The notes under the pieces: model-generated
The model's database searches: none
Told to the model about the DNA's origin: nothing
The model's input: only the letters and a program-made list of their open reading frames with translations
Source: Hydrangea macrophylla
Taxonomy: Eukaryota > Streptophyta > Magnoliopsida > Cornales > Hydrangeaceae
Length of the DNA: 64,000 bases
Reading direction: 5' to 3'
Assembly: GCA_033977485.1 (NCBI GenBank)
Contig: CM066982.1
Location: 30,792,218-30,856,217 of the forward strand
Part shown: piece after piece, positions 19,408-30,483 of the stretch
Position numbering within the stretch: the stretch's first letter is position 1
Layout of the letters: each line of letters opens with the position of its first letter
Program-made: the position numbers and the translations under genes

Positions 19408-19426
19408 TTTCCCACAGACGGCGCCA
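19408..19426 (-). promoter_or_regulatory. primer-binding site of element B
   Basis: On minus this reads TGGCGCCGTCTGTGGGAAA, three bases after the LTR end. TGGCGCC-type sites are common in the Tat/Athila branch. I did not determine the exact tRNA; matching against plant tRNA 3' ends would settle it. Confidence 0.85.
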
Positions 19427-19429
19427 AAC

Positions 19430-20042
19430 TGATGATGCCGAAAATTGGTAAGACAATTTAAAGAGGAAAGAAGATCACAGAATGTTTGTATGTGGTTCGG
19501 CCCCGTTAATGAGGTGACCTACGTCCACGGTTGCGTCTATGCGTATTCACTAGCAGATCACCGGCGGGCCTGGTGAGCCAACAAAGAGGGGCGGCACTAC
19601 CAGTAATACCGGCCGGGTATATGCGTGTATATTGGTGATTTCTCTAATATGTGCTGGTATACTTAGAGAGTTGATATCCCCCCTTTTTGAGAGGGTAGGT
19701 GGGCTCTTTTATAAGTGCAAGAGTCCACCCTCACATGGTAAGTTTGATTAGATTAGGAAGCTTAATCTAATCACAATAGATTTGCACAATATTTGGTGAG
19801 TTTCCTAAGTAGTTAAGGAAACCACTAATTCTTACTTAATAGAGCTGCAGCCGTGCAAGGAAACTGCAGGGAGCACGATTGATGCCGTGACCCTAGGGGC
19901 CTTACTATGACCGCCCGAGTGTCCCAGTCGGCAACGACAGCATCCCTCGGGAGCGTGGGCTCCACGCCTCCAATCCGGCTTCCCCGGGTTATTACTGAAC
20001 ACGTGGCGTTTAAGCAATTACAAGATATTTCTGGACATATCA
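19430..20042 (-). repeat. 5' LTR of element B
   Basis: 613 bp, TGATGATG...ATATCA. On minus the TATA box CTTATAAAAG is at 19706-19715. The right flank is GTTAA (20043-20047), identical to 7500-7504. The LTR is nearly identical to the other LTR. Confidence 0.96.
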
Positions 20043-20304
20043 GTTAATATTTTTTTTAGCATGCATAATCACGAGTTAATGTTAATTAATGTGTTATGTG
20101 ACACTTATTAGAGTGGGATTAACCCACTAAGTTGATTATGAGTGTCCAGTTGGGAACCCAGTTATGGCTAGTATGGCAATCCCAAGTTGGGATATGTGTT
20201 GATGGGTCCCAGTTGAGATGGGACAACAATATGTGGAACACCCTATGTGCCTAAATGTTTATGAAGGCTTAAATAATTTATTATTTTATTATTGATAATA
20301 TCAT
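20043..20304 (+). repeat. C LTR1, segment 2 of 4
   Basis: It starts with the right TSD copy GTTAA, then TAGCATGCATAATCACGAG and onward, collinear with LTR2 from about 39258 and LTR3 from about 50711. It ends at ATAATATCAT, where the LINE is inserted. Confidence 0.88.
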
Positions 20305-21342
20305 AGAGATTTAATTTGGTGGGTGCTAGAGAAGAAAGGAGTGACCAAGGGTTATATTGACGTGGTGAAGGATATGTATGATGAAGCGGTTACTACAATT
20401 AGATCACCAGCCAGAGAAAGAAGCGAATTCCCAATTACTGTAGGCCAGCACCAGGGGTCGGCCTTGAGCCCTTATTTGTTCACCCTAATTATGGATGAAT
20501 TGACTAGACACATTCAAGATGAGGTCCCATGGTGTATGTTGTTCACAGATGATATTATCTTGGTTGATGAGACTAAAAGGGGACTCAACACTAAACTAGA
20601 AGCTTGGAGAGAAGCACTAAAGACTAAGGGGCTAAAGATAAGTAGGATGAAAACAGAATACATGGATTGTATTTTTAGCAACAGTGGAAGTAGAGACAAC
20701 AAAGCAGTGAAGATCAAAGATCAGGAGATCCCAAAGAGGGAACACTTTCGCTATCTAGGTTCAATGATCAGTAGAGACGGAGAGATTGGTGATGACGTGA
20801 CCCATAGAATTAAAGTGGGCTGGCTTAAGTGGAGGAGTGCTTCTAGAGTATTATGTGATCGAAGAATACCAGCAAAATTGAAAGGAAAATTTTATAGGAC
20901 AGCTATTGGGCCAGCTATGCTCTACGGGACAGAGTGTTGGGCAACTAAGAAACAACACATTAGCAAAGTGAGTGTAGCGGAGATGAGGATGCTAAGATGG
21001 ATGTGTGGTAAGACTAGGAAAGATAGAATTAGAAATGAGTACATCCGAGTGACTGTAGGAGTGATACATATTGAGGATAGGTTGAGGGAGAATAGACTTA
21101 GATGGTTCAGCCATGTGCAATAAAGACCTGTAGATGCACCTGTGCGAAAGAGTGATAAGATCATAGTGCCTGGAATAGTTAGAGGGAGAGGCAGACCTAG
21201 ACTGACTTGGGAATATGTAGTGCAACAAGATATGAACATATATAATTTAAATGAGCATATAGCTCTTGATCGTGCAGAATGGAGAAAAAGGATTCATGCA
21301 GCTGATCCCAATTGATTGGGACACAAGGCTTGGTTTGGTTTG
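20305..21342 (+). mobile_element. 5'-truncated RTE-type LINE inserted in C LTR1
   Basis: The LTR is interrupted between ATAATATCAT (20304) and TAGTACGCGATGACC (21343); LTR2 and LTR3 have these joined by GT. The insert holds the C-terminal part of a non-LTR reverse transcriptase and the 3' end 'gatcccaattgattgggaca' with a TTGGTTTGGTTTGGT tail. That is the pattern of plant RTE-type LINEs, which end in short TTG-rich repeats. The 5' end lies within RT, a normal result of incomplete target-primed reverse transcription. A clear TSD is not visible. Confidence 0.82.
20323..21123 (+). pseudogene. LINE reverse transcriptase, C-terminal fragment
   Basis: The open frame covers the RT fingers/palm end and thumb. 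GQHQGSALSPYLFTLIMDEL precedes the catalytic box FTDDII (usual form Y/FADD), then LKISRMKTEYMDC, REHFRYLGSMIS, CWATKKQHISKVSVAEMRML and HIEDRLRENRLRWFSHVQ. These are hallmarks of plant RTE-clade polyproteins. The endonuclease and first RT motifs are absent, and there is no proper start (the frame begins inside an exon-less truncation). After 21123 the frame meets TAA in place of a codon, with recognisable C-terminal text continuing to about 21300. Confidence 0.85.
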
Positions 21343-21661
21343 GTTAGTACGCGATGACCACTTTTGGGTCAATTAGGGACACGTTTGTGAGCACGAATTG
21401 AACACGTTACATAATTAGTAGGCTAATTAGCAACTTCATATAATTATATTGGACCACTTATGGGACCCATGAAAGACATAGACAAATACTCATTTAAGTT
21501 TGGGATAGTTTTAATACAGTTTAATAGCTAGTGGGGGCGTAATTGCAAAAGCAGTAAAATTGTGTGGACCCATGCAAGACATAGACAAATACTCATTGTG
21601 AGACACGTTGAGGGATGAGTCTTCTCATCTTCCTCCTTGATTAACACAGTAAAGAGAGATA
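21343..21661 (+). repeat. C LTR1, segment 3 of 4
   Basis: Collinear with LTR2 from about 39514. It contains a local copy of 'agacatagacaaatactcat' at about 21475 and again at about 21575, absent from the same place in LTR3, so it is a private rearrangement. It ends in AGATA (21657-21661), the left TSD of copia D. Confidence 0.88.
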
Positions 21662-22977
21662 TGTTAGGAAACTGCGTTCCCAAAATCCGTTGACAGCGCG
21701 TATAAGTTGGTACTGCAAAAATTACGTGAAAACTACAATAACCCTATAAGGGCGGAACTAGGGTTACCTTAAACTGCTAAAACGGATTGCTGTAGTAGAC
21801 GAATCGAGAACACGGGCTCAATAACAGCTCACGATCTTCTACCGTATTCCTTTGCTGCCAGAATATCGAACTGAGTGTGGGCTCCTTCGAAATCCTTTAT
21901 GATTCTGCTCTCTCTTTTTACGCTCTCTTTTCTATTCCGAGTTATAATGCTCTTGATGGAAAAATGCAAACTGAGGAGAGAGTCAAAACAGCATATATAT
22001 AGGCTACGATAGAGACCATAAGAAGTCAATAAGGAATAGGCTTCCTTATGGAATTAGAAAACCCTAATTTGAACTGAATCAGATTCCTATTTCCATAAAT
22101 TATAATTCATACCACTAAAGAATTATAATTGCACTCCTACCCTTATCTCAAAAATATATTTCGAACTCCATGTTATTAAATGCTTATTATCTCCCTATGT
22201 TAAGATTATAGATATCCGTTAATTAAATATAATTACTGATAATCATATTTAATTAATCTCTTAAAATTCCTTGAGATCCTCTGCTTAACTTATCTAATAT
22301 GTCGGATACGAAATCCACCTGCAGGGTTTGACATAATCAAAACTTATAAGCTTTCTCAAGGGGATATCATCAATCCCAAAATTGAGACATGGATTCCATC
22401 ATTAATTAATATCCACCACACAATTAATATTGTCACCCAATCTAATGAGATATTGACCCATTTAAGGATCTCACCTTTTTAGGGATCAAAGTGTAAAATA
22501 TCAAATGTACGTGTTTATAAATTAACTTAGGATTTAGAGCATAAGCACTCATAATAGTCATGAGGTATTAATTATCTTATAAGTCAGTATAAAGATAATT
22601 ACACAAAGTCGGTCCCGTTTAATACACAAAGTGTACCAGCATGGTGAGTTGAAACTATACCATTTCCCGTAGTCAAGACAAACCTACTATAACACCATGC
22701 TGTAGTCCTACCGATGGTGTGTCCAATCCATCTAAGACTGTAAACCAAAATCTTACATTCTAAAAGATCCGATGGTCTGATCTTCCGTGTGTAAGTTGAA
22801 CTCTACACACCAAACCACCTACTTTGTAGAATGAAAGACACACATGCATAATATTAAATAAACAATATAACACAAATATTGCCCACACAGATTCACATAA
22901 AAATGGATTAACTGATTTTATTAAATGAATAATAAATCAACTACATGAAGCATGGCTTTTAGTATATATCCCTAACA
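21662..22977 (-). repeat. 3' LTR of copia D
   Basis: 1316 bp, TGTTAGGAAACTGCG to ATATCCCTAACA. Putative minus TATA at about 21992-22001 (ATATATATGC). Same family as the LTR at 1721-3030. Confidence 0.94.
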
Positions 22978-22992
22978 ATCTCCCACTTAGAC
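22978..22992 (-). promoter_or_regulatory. polypurine tract of copia D
   Basis: On minus this reads TCTAAGTGGGAGAT immediately before TGTTAGG. AAGTGGGAG is the usual plant copia PPT form, seen again in F at 61213-61225. Confidence 0.85.
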
Positions 22993-24533
22993 TCAAAGCC
23001 AAGATACGACACACCTCATTCCTATCCCTTCTACATGACTATCAAAAGTCTTAGCCGGTAAGCTCTTGGTGAAAGGATCTGCTAGTTATTTGCTGATGAT
23101 ATCTTGGTCACTTCAACATCACCTCATTGCACGATCTCTTGTATCAGGTGATACTTACACTCAATGTGTTTTCCCTTCTTATGTGCCCTAGGTTCCTTTG
23201 AGTTAGCAACCGCTCTGCTATTATCGTAATAAAGGGCAATAGTTGATTGTACCGCATGTACTACTCTTAGATCCATAAGAAAGTTTCTGAGCCAAATGGC
23301 CTCCTTAGCGGCTTTTGAAGCAGCTACATACTCGTCTTCCATGGTGGAATCAGAAATACACGACTGATTGATACTCCTTCAACTAATGGCTCCACCTCCT
23401 AGAGTAAACACATATCCTGAGGTAGACTTTCTGGATTCCCTATCTGACATGAAATCAGAATCTGTGTACCCAATGGGTACAAGACTGTCTACTTGGTAAA
23501 CTAACATATAGTCTTGAGTCCTTTTCAGGTACTTGAGAATATTTTTCACCGCAGTCCAATGTTCTTTCCCTAGATTAGACTGATATCTACTAACCATGCC
23601 AACATCAAAGCAGATGTCAGGTCTAGTACATAGCATAGCATACATTAGGCTTCCTACTGCCAAGGCATAAGGAACTGCCTTCATCTTCTCTATCTCATCA
23701 GGTGTCTTAGGACACTGATCCTTAGATAGAGTAATTCCATGTCTGAAGGGAAGGAATCCCTTCTTGGAATCTTGCATGCTAAACCTTGCCAGAATATTGT
23801 CGATATAAGTGCTTTGTGACAAGCCCAACATCCTATTCTTGCGATCTCGCATAAGCTTGATCCTTACGATGTGATCGGCTTTTCTCAAGTCCTTTATATC
23901 GAATTGACTGGACAACCATACCCTTACAGAAGATAATACCCCCACATCATTTCTGATTAGCAAGATATCATCCACATATAGTAATAAGAACACCACCACA
24001 CTTCCATCATATTTCTTGTACACACAAGATTCATTCGCACATTGATCAAAACCAAAAGACTTGATTGCTTGATCAAAGCGGATATTCCAAGACCTAGATG
24101 TCTGTTTAAGTCCATAAATGGACTTCTTAAGCTTGCACAACATGTGTTCTTGGCCCTTCGCAATGAACCCGTCTAGTTGCATCATATAGATGCACTCGTC
24201 AAGATTCCCATTAAGAAATGCTGTCTTGACATCCATTTGCCAAATTTCATAATCGAAATGTGCAGCAATGGATAAGAGAATCTAGATAGACTTTAGCATG
24301 GCCACTGGCGAAAAGGTTTCCTCATAATCGATTCCCTCTTTTTGAGTGAACCCTTTCGCAACAAGCCTTGCTTTAAAGGTTTCCACCTTACCGTCTGCTC
24401 CTCTCTTCTTCTTATTGATCCACTTACATCCAATGGGTTTTATTTCATTGGGTGGTTCTACAAGATCCCAGACTTGATTGGAGTACATGGACTCCATTTC
24501 AGACTTCATAGCCTTTTGCCAAAGATCTGCATC
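22993..24533 (-). pseudogene. copia reverse transcriptase-RNase H of element D
   Basis: Minus-strand pieces: 24509-24282 (RT start, [37 protein letters not shown]), 24236-23379 (MDVKTAFLNGNLDECIYM, SIYGLKQTSRSW, catalytic LYVDDILLI, then SLMYAMLCTRPDI and TSGYVFTLGGGAIS) and 23342-23124 (RNase H: EDEYVAASKAAKEAIWL, HIECKYHLIQEIVQ). They are separated by stops or small shifts. The last pieces before the PPT are also frameshifted. RT and RNase H would act inside the Gag particle. The sequence is recognisable but not translatable as one polyprotein. Confidence 0.88.
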
Positions 24534-25110
24534 TTTATAATGAGTTTAATGGCCCATTTTGAACCGGTCTTTGAATCCTTTTCAAATTAATATGACCAAG
24601 GCGTAAGTGCCAAAGATGCGTTTGGTTCATCCTCGAAGGTTCTTTTCTCTTAAATGACAAACTATTTGCGTTATTCAATTCATTAATTTGTAGTATAGGA
24701 GAGACTTGATTTATAATATAAAGATCATCCACCAATTGACCAGAACAAATAAAATGTTTATTTTCTTTAATAACTACTACTTTATTAAAATGAATTGAAT
24801 ATCTATTCTTTTCTAAACTAGAAACTGAAACTAAATTCCTTCTAATAGAAGGTACATAAAGGCAATTTCTTAATATTAAAATTCTATCTCTACCAAAACT
24901 AAGACGTAGATCTCCTACTGCAACTGCTACTACTCTCGTAGCATTTCCCATATATAGATAAATCTCTCGATCACTGAGCTGCCTGGTTCCCTGGAAACCC
25001 TGCAAAGAATTGCTTACATGATCAGTGGCTTCCGTATCTACACACCAGGTACCGGTAGATCAGACCGCTAAACACGATTCAACAACTAGTAAATAAGATT
25101 TACCTTGATT
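24534..25110 (-). pseudogene. copia protease and pre-integrase remnant of element D, integrase core deleted
   Basis: The frame at 25005-24535 carries the protease end (LRLSFGRDRILILRNCLYVP, RRNLVSVSSLEKN) and the pre-integrase motif LWHLRLGHINLKRI. It then breaks into [10 protein letters not shown] and, within about 20 bp, the linker just before RT. F has about 1.1 kb (CESCLEGK..., the DDE core, ...SVHW) between the same two points. Upstream, the active site reads VDTEATDH where copia proteases have DSGAT. Without integrase this copy could move only in trans. Confidence 0.87.
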
Positions 25111-25914
25111 GTTCTGTTTGGCGAGATAAACTGGACATTGCTTCTTCTAGTGTCCTGGTTACTTGTAAACAAAACATTTGCCTTTAGGCTTTCCCGGTTG
25201 TCTTGACCTTTGGATTGTCGGAGGACCCGCAGCCTTCTTTTGAGCCTTTTTCATTTTCTTCTTGCCTTTTGGCTTTGAAGCAGAACCTTTCTCAAACACA
25301 AGAGCACTCCCTGACTTTCTGTTGAGACCCTCAGCTGCCTGGAGTTCTTTAAGCAGCTCTGCCAAGGCATATTTAAATATATTCATGTTATAATTGAGGC
25401 AAAATTGCTTAAAAGACTCTAGCAGTGACTGGAGTACGATATCGACCTGGGTTTCCCCGTCGATTTCAGCTCCAAGGATCTCTAGTTCATTAAGAAGAGA
25501 TATCATCTTAAGAACATGATCCCTTACAGGCGTCCCCTCAGCCATAGTTGTGTTCATAAAGTCTTTCATGGCAACCTGCCTAGCAGCACGACTTTGATCC
25601 CCGAACATCTCTCGAAGGCTCTCCATCATGTTATAGGCACTGACCATTGATTGATGCTAATGTTGCAGAACATTCAACATGGATGCCAAAATGTAACACC
25701 GTGTCATCTTATCAGTCTTGACTCATTTCTTGTGAGCCTGGGTTTCCTCAGCAGTTGCCCCTTCATTCGGTTGCTCAGGACAGACTTGAGTAAGCACAAA
25801 CTTGTACTCTTCAGCAGTTAACACAATATCCAAATTCCTTTTCCAGTCTATATAGTTTGGTCCAGTAAGTTTGTTTTCTTTAAGTATAACAGCGAGTGGA
25901 TTGAAAGAACCCAT
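25111..25914 (-). pseudogene. copia gag of element D
   Basis: ATG at 25914. The N-terminal part 25914-25723 reads MGSFNPLAVILKENKLTGPN. A stop/shift region (25722-25650) precedes 25647-25159 (SLREMFGDQSRAARQVAMKD, LNELEILGAEIDGETQVD, KFCLNYN-type text, Lys-rich tail). The zinc knuckle KGKCFVYK*PGH*KKQC has C to Y and two stops, against the expected CX2CX4HX4C. So Gag's RNA-binding end is destroyed. Confidence 0.87.
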
Positions 25915-27486
25915 TTAAAAGCCTGAGAATCACATAATATAAATAATTACATTTGGGCAAAAAATTACTATGGATTCGAGTTGAAAATATTGGCTCCCTC
26001 TACCATATTTGAAAAGAATTCGCCAGCAACCTGATATACCATGATAGTATAACTCGGTGTGAAGCCATATACTATCCATCATTTGTTCAGACAGGCAATT
26101 GCCTTTTAATTTTACTATCCAGGCAATGTACCTTGCTAGTAAAATTAAACTGCTGACTTGCTTTGATCCTATAAATAACAATAGTGACTCAGATGGAGAG
26201 TATATTATTGTTTATAGCTAAGTATATACCATCACTTTATTCTAGGTCAAGAGTTCCGTGAGGAACACCTCTGATGGAAAGGTGGCCCACACTAACAATC
26301 ACCCAAAACATTCTTTTACAGAAGTTTGTATTGATGATTCCATGATCAACTACATCCGATGGGGACGATGACACTAGTGCCATCACACAAAATTAATCAT
26401 ATCATCTACAAACCAGTGATAAAGACCATGGGATTTATACTTGATAAATTCCCTCTCCCACTTAGAATTTTTTTAAAAAATTGAGGGTTATAATTTCAAG
26501 AAAAGCTTTTAATTTAATTAAAAAAAATAATAGAATACTTGACAAGGATTAATTCATCCTTACTTGTCAAACCCACATGTGTAGATAATAAAATTATTCT
26601 ATTCTCATGATTTTAAAAAATAAGTACTTATGTTTTCAAATTATGGAATTAGTTTTATTTCTAAATATACATGTAGTTGTCCATCATTTTAAATTAATAT
26701 AAATTAAACATGCAACTAGACATCTGAAATAGGTCTAGGAATAATTATCCATGTTGTCCTGTTCATTAAACATGAAACAATAATAATAATTCAATCACAC
26801 ATAAATAAGGAAACCACAATAAAATAAGAATCCCACTATTATGGTCAAGCTACAACTCTAGTGAAAAATCTTCATTGAACTCGATGAGCTCTATGTCACC
26901 ACTATGCACGGGGGTCGAGCTACCCGGTCAGCTCGCGGGGATCGAGCTGTCCTGTCAGCTCGCAGGGATCGAGGGGGCAGCGCCCCCCGTGGGGTTTTCG
27001 GGGTAGCGCCCCTGAAGCTAAATCTGATATACCATCAGCAACTGTCTTCCAGAACTGTTTTCTGAAATAGTCTTCAGAAACTGCTTCCAGATTGCTTTCT
27101 GAAACTGCTTGTAAACTGTCTTCACGAACTGTCTTCACGGATTTACTTGAGATATATTACATAAACCCTATGCCTCCATGAAGGAGTTCACATGCTATTT
27201 CTTTACAGCAAATTAACCACACATCAATCAAGCTTGGGATCCAATATACATAAATCCTATGCCTCCATAAAGGAGTTCACATGTTATATTAAAATAGAAA
27301 GATTAACCATAGATAAAACCATCGTGGGATTCAATCACACAAAATCAGTAATCATAATAGTGGAATAAGAACGCTGCAAAATAAGGGTTAGCACAGTTCT
27401 ACGTTCTATCCATCCATCAAAACACGCATAGGATCTGTTTTATTGGACAACATGGTTGCGTCCAACCCATACGCAGAATCAACGTT
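25915..27486 (-). other. leader (5' UTR) of copia D
   Basis: AT-rich non-coding sequence collinear with 166-1707 of A, including the repeated 'cctatgcctccatgaaggag' and AACTGCTTTCTGAAAC words. The only GC-rich island is 26911-27014. No ORF is supported. Confidence 0.75.
26911..27014 (-). repeat. GC-rich repeat in copia D leader
   Basis: Units of a GGGGATCGAGCT(A/G)(C/T)CC(G/T)GTCAGCTCG type, about 26 bp, occur about 2.5 times, followed by GGGGCAGCGCCCCCCGTGGG. A (1163-1236) shares only the second motif, so the block was remodelled between two family members. Confidence 0.7.
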
Positions 27487-27498
27487 GCTCTGATACCA
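27487..27498 (-). promoter_or_regulatory. primer-binding site of copia D
   Basis: On minus this is TGGTATCAGAGC, the perfect copia initiator tRNA-Met type, one base after the LTR end. Confidence 0.93.
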
Positions 27499-27499
27499 A

Positions 27500-28812
27500 T
27501 GTTAGGAAACTGCGTTCCCAGAATTCGTTGACAGTGCGTATAAGTTGGTACTGTAAAAATTACATGAAAACTATAATAACCCTATAAGGGCGGAACTAGG
27601 GTTACCTTAAATTGCTAAAACGTATTGCTATAGTAGACGAATCGAGAACACGGGCTCATTAACAGCTCACGATCTTCTACCGTATTCCTTTGCTGCCAGA
27701 ATATCGAACTAAGTGTGGGTTCCTTCGAAATCCTTTATGTTTCTGCTCTCTCTTTTTATGCTCTCTTTTCTATTCTGAGTTATAATGCTCTTGATGGAAA
27801 AACGCAACTGAGGAGAGAGCCAAAACATCATATATATAGGCTACGATAGGGACCATAAGAAGTCAATAACGAATAGGCTTCCTTATGGAATTAGGAAACC
27901 CTAATTTGAACTGAATCAGATTCCTATTTCCATAAATTATAATTCATACCACTAAAGAATTATAATTACACTTCTACCCTTATCTCAAAAATATATTTCG
28001 AGCTCCATGCTATTAAATTCTTATTATCTCCCCATGTTAAGATTACAGATATCCATTAATTAAATATAATTACTGACAATCATATTTAATTAATCTCTTA
28101 AAATTCCTTGAGATCCTCTGCTTAACTTATCTGATATGTTGGATACAAAATTCACCTGCAGGGTTTGACATAATCAAAACTTATAAGCTTTCTCAAGGGG
28201 ATATCATCAATCCCAAAATTGAGACATGTATTCCATCATTAGTTAATATCCACCACATAATTAATATTTTCACCCAATCCAATGAGATATTGACCCATTT
28301 AAGGATCTCACCTTTTTAGGGATCAAAGTGTAAATATCAAATGTACGTGTTTATAAATTAACTTAGGATTTAGAGCATAAGCACTCATAATAGTCATGAG
28401 GTATTAATTATCTTATAAGTCAGTATAAAGATAATTACCCCAAGTTGGTCCAATTTAATACACAAAGTGTACCAGCATGGTGAGTTGAAACTATACCATT
28501 TCCCGTAGTCAAGATAAACCTACTACAACACCGTGCTGCAGTCATACCGATGGTGTGTCCAATCCATCTAAGACTGTAAACCAAAATCTTACATTCTAAA
28601 AGATCCGATGGTCTGATCTTCCGTGTGTAAGTCGAACTCTACACACCAAACCACCTACTATGTAGAATGAAAGACACACATGCATAATATTAAATAAACA
28701 ATACAACACAAATATTGCCCACACAGATTCTCATAAAATGGATTAACTTATTTTATTAAATGAATAATAAATTAACTACATAAAGCATGGCTTTTAGTAT
28801 ATATCCCTAACA
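27500..28812 (-). repeat. 5' LTR of copia D
   Basis: 1313 bp, TGTTAGG...CCTAACA. Putative minus TATA box TATATATGATG within 27828-27838. It is followed by AGATA, the right TSD. Confidence 0.94.
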
Positions 28813-30301
28813 AGATATACGTAGATACGTATATCAACAAAAAGACGACGACGTTTTCGACAACAATTGACGCGCATAACGATGTCGGTTTTCAAAATAG
28901 GCTATATATTCAGACTCCTGGAGGTGAGTCTAATCTATTGGTACTAATTTTATTGAGTTCTGTGATAGTTTTTTCGTGACTCATTTTGGAGTTTAAACTC
29001 ATAACTTGTAATTTATGTATAGGGTTTGTACCTGGTTCTTAGTAGGGCTTTATTCTCACACTTAGGAGAGAAACCCAAGAGGTGAGTGATGTTAATTTTG
29101 ATATTTGGATGATATCCATGTTGGGTTCAATTATGATGCCAAAGCATGCCTAATTTGGTTAATTTAACTTTTTTAGTTTATTATTGGGCAAAATTCATGT
29201 GGCTAAATTAGGCCCAATTTATTTGTGAAAGCACGGTGTAATGATTAAATGATCATATTGAGTTGCCTATTTGGGTCAATAGAAATTGCTAGTTCTATAC
29301 CACCATGAGGTAATCTTTGTGGTGACGACCACGGCTGTAAGAGGCCTATGGGATCGTACGTGTGAGGGCATGGGTCATGACAAGTCACGTGGGCTTGGGG
29401 AGTGGAGCCGCGGGCTAGCCGGTAGTGGTGGGAGTGAACTATTAATTGCCAGAGACTATAGTTCTTTGTAATATGTTGAATTGAGCTTGTTTATTATCTA
29501 TGTTCATGATTGGCATTGCTCACAAGCATATAGCTTATATATTGTAGTGGTTATTGAATAACCATCGTAGGTGATCACAGCGAGGAATCAGGAAAGTGAG
29601 CTGGGAAGTGGCTTGGCTGTTTTATGGGTTTGGGAGGTGGTTGTAATTTTGTTAATAGTTACCTATTTTTTAGTGTTAAACTTGTAATATGTTTGTAATT
29701 AGTTTCAAATCCTGATGGTAGTGTGTGTTGTAGCATAGTTGGTGTAAATGTATAATAGGAGTTGGTAGCCTTCATGCTTGTAATATATGGTTTTGGTGGT
29801 TAAATGTTTATGTATAGAGCTTGGGTTAGTTTGGGATGTTTTCTTGAAGTTTTACTCTTTGGGTTTGATCGGTTAATGGTTATATTTAGTACTTCTATTA
29901 GAGTATTTAAAAACTCTTGCTTGAACTTGGAAGCTTATGTTTGTGACTTTGGTTTTATTCTAGATGGTTTAAAGCATTAGTGTTGATTTCAGCTTGTGAT
30001 TTGGTAATGTTATATGAGAATTTACTACTTGTTAAAACATGGCAATTGGTTGATAGAATTTGTAGAGGGGCTTTTGTTCGATCGATTTTCAACATTTATA
30101 ATTCAAACTTTTTACTTAGAGAGGGCCTCTTGGGACTCCTCTGAACCTTTAGAAATGAAACTTTTGAAAATGTCTGTTATTTTCTGAGCTTCTTAGGTTT
30201 AAGATTATTTTAAACTTATTTTGGAACTTTAATAACTTGTGTCAGACCTTGGTGGCGTGCCACGTGTACTAGAATCATTTGGGCAGTTCTGGGGCGTGAC
30301 A
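28813..30301 (+). repeat. C LTR1, segment 4 of 4
   Basis: The 3' half of LTR1, ending GGGGCGTGACA before the PBS. Collinear with LTR3 51290-52803. It lacks about 35 bp near 29507 that LTR2 and LTR3 carry between two GTTCATGA words, consistent with loss between direct repeats. A G-box-like CACGTG occurs at several places, but no TATA was assigned with confidence. Confidence 0.9.
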
Positions 30302-30306
30302 TTTAG

Positions 30307-30319
30307 TGGTATCAGAGCG
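30307..30319 (+). promoter_or_regulatory. primer-binding site of C internal1
   Basis: TGGTATCAGAGCG, five bases (TTTAG) after the LTR end. This is initiator tRNA-Met type, as usual for chromodomain gypsy elements. The same site is at 52809 in internal3. Confidence 0.92.
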
Positions 30320-30483
30320 ATAGGCGTAGAACCTTGGGTACGAGAGACGACGATTGAGTACGTATAGATGATGAACATGTAGATGCATTTCATGAATACA
30401 TATGAGTAATTGCTGCTATATTTTATTATAATATTTGGCATAGCATGCAAGATGTGTATTTGAATTGACTGACAGGTAAGAAA

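Larger units (their letters stand above)
7505..20042 (-). mobile_element. Ty3/gypsy Tat-type element B, complete and very young (12,538 bp)
   Basis: Both LTRs are 613 bp (7505-8117 and 19430-20042). By eye they differ at two positions (A/G near 7573 and T/C near 7640). TSD is GTTAA on both sides. In transcriptional order on minus: 5' LTR, PBS, gag-PR, RT-RNase H, integrase, 30-bp and 84-bp tandem repeats, two antisense genes, PPT, 3' LTR. gag-pol carries two in-frame TAG codons and one frameshift, although the LTRs indicate a recent insertion. The insertion site is 31 bp inside LTR1 of C. Confidence 0.96.
21662..28812 (-). mobile_element. Ty1/copia element D, full-length but lacking the integrase core (7151 bp)
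   Basis: LTRs are 21662-22977 (3') and 27500-28812 (5'), TG...CA with TGTTAG/CTAACA ends. TSD is AGATA on both sides (21657-21661, 28813-28817). PBS and PPT are in place. Gag, a protease remnant, the pre-integrase segment, RT and RNase H follow on minus, but the integrase catalytic region is missing. About 20 differences in the first 400 bp of the LTR pair indicate an older insertion than B. Confidence 0.93.

Noticed and set aside
20323..21123. Reverse transcriptase of an LTR element or a retron-like system
   Set aside because: FTDD box, C-terminal HVQ region, 5' truncation and TTGG-rich tail without LTRs fit a plant RTE LINE.
29286..29471. Small ORFs inside C LTR segments (also 39087-39287, 51262-51447)
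   Set aside because: They lie in LTR or terminal pol sequence, differ between copies and match no protein family.
30307..30319. tRNA gene fragments at TGGTATCAGAGC-type sites
   Set aside because: Only 12-19 bases complementary to tRNA 3' ends, placed right after LTRs: primer-binding sites, not genes.
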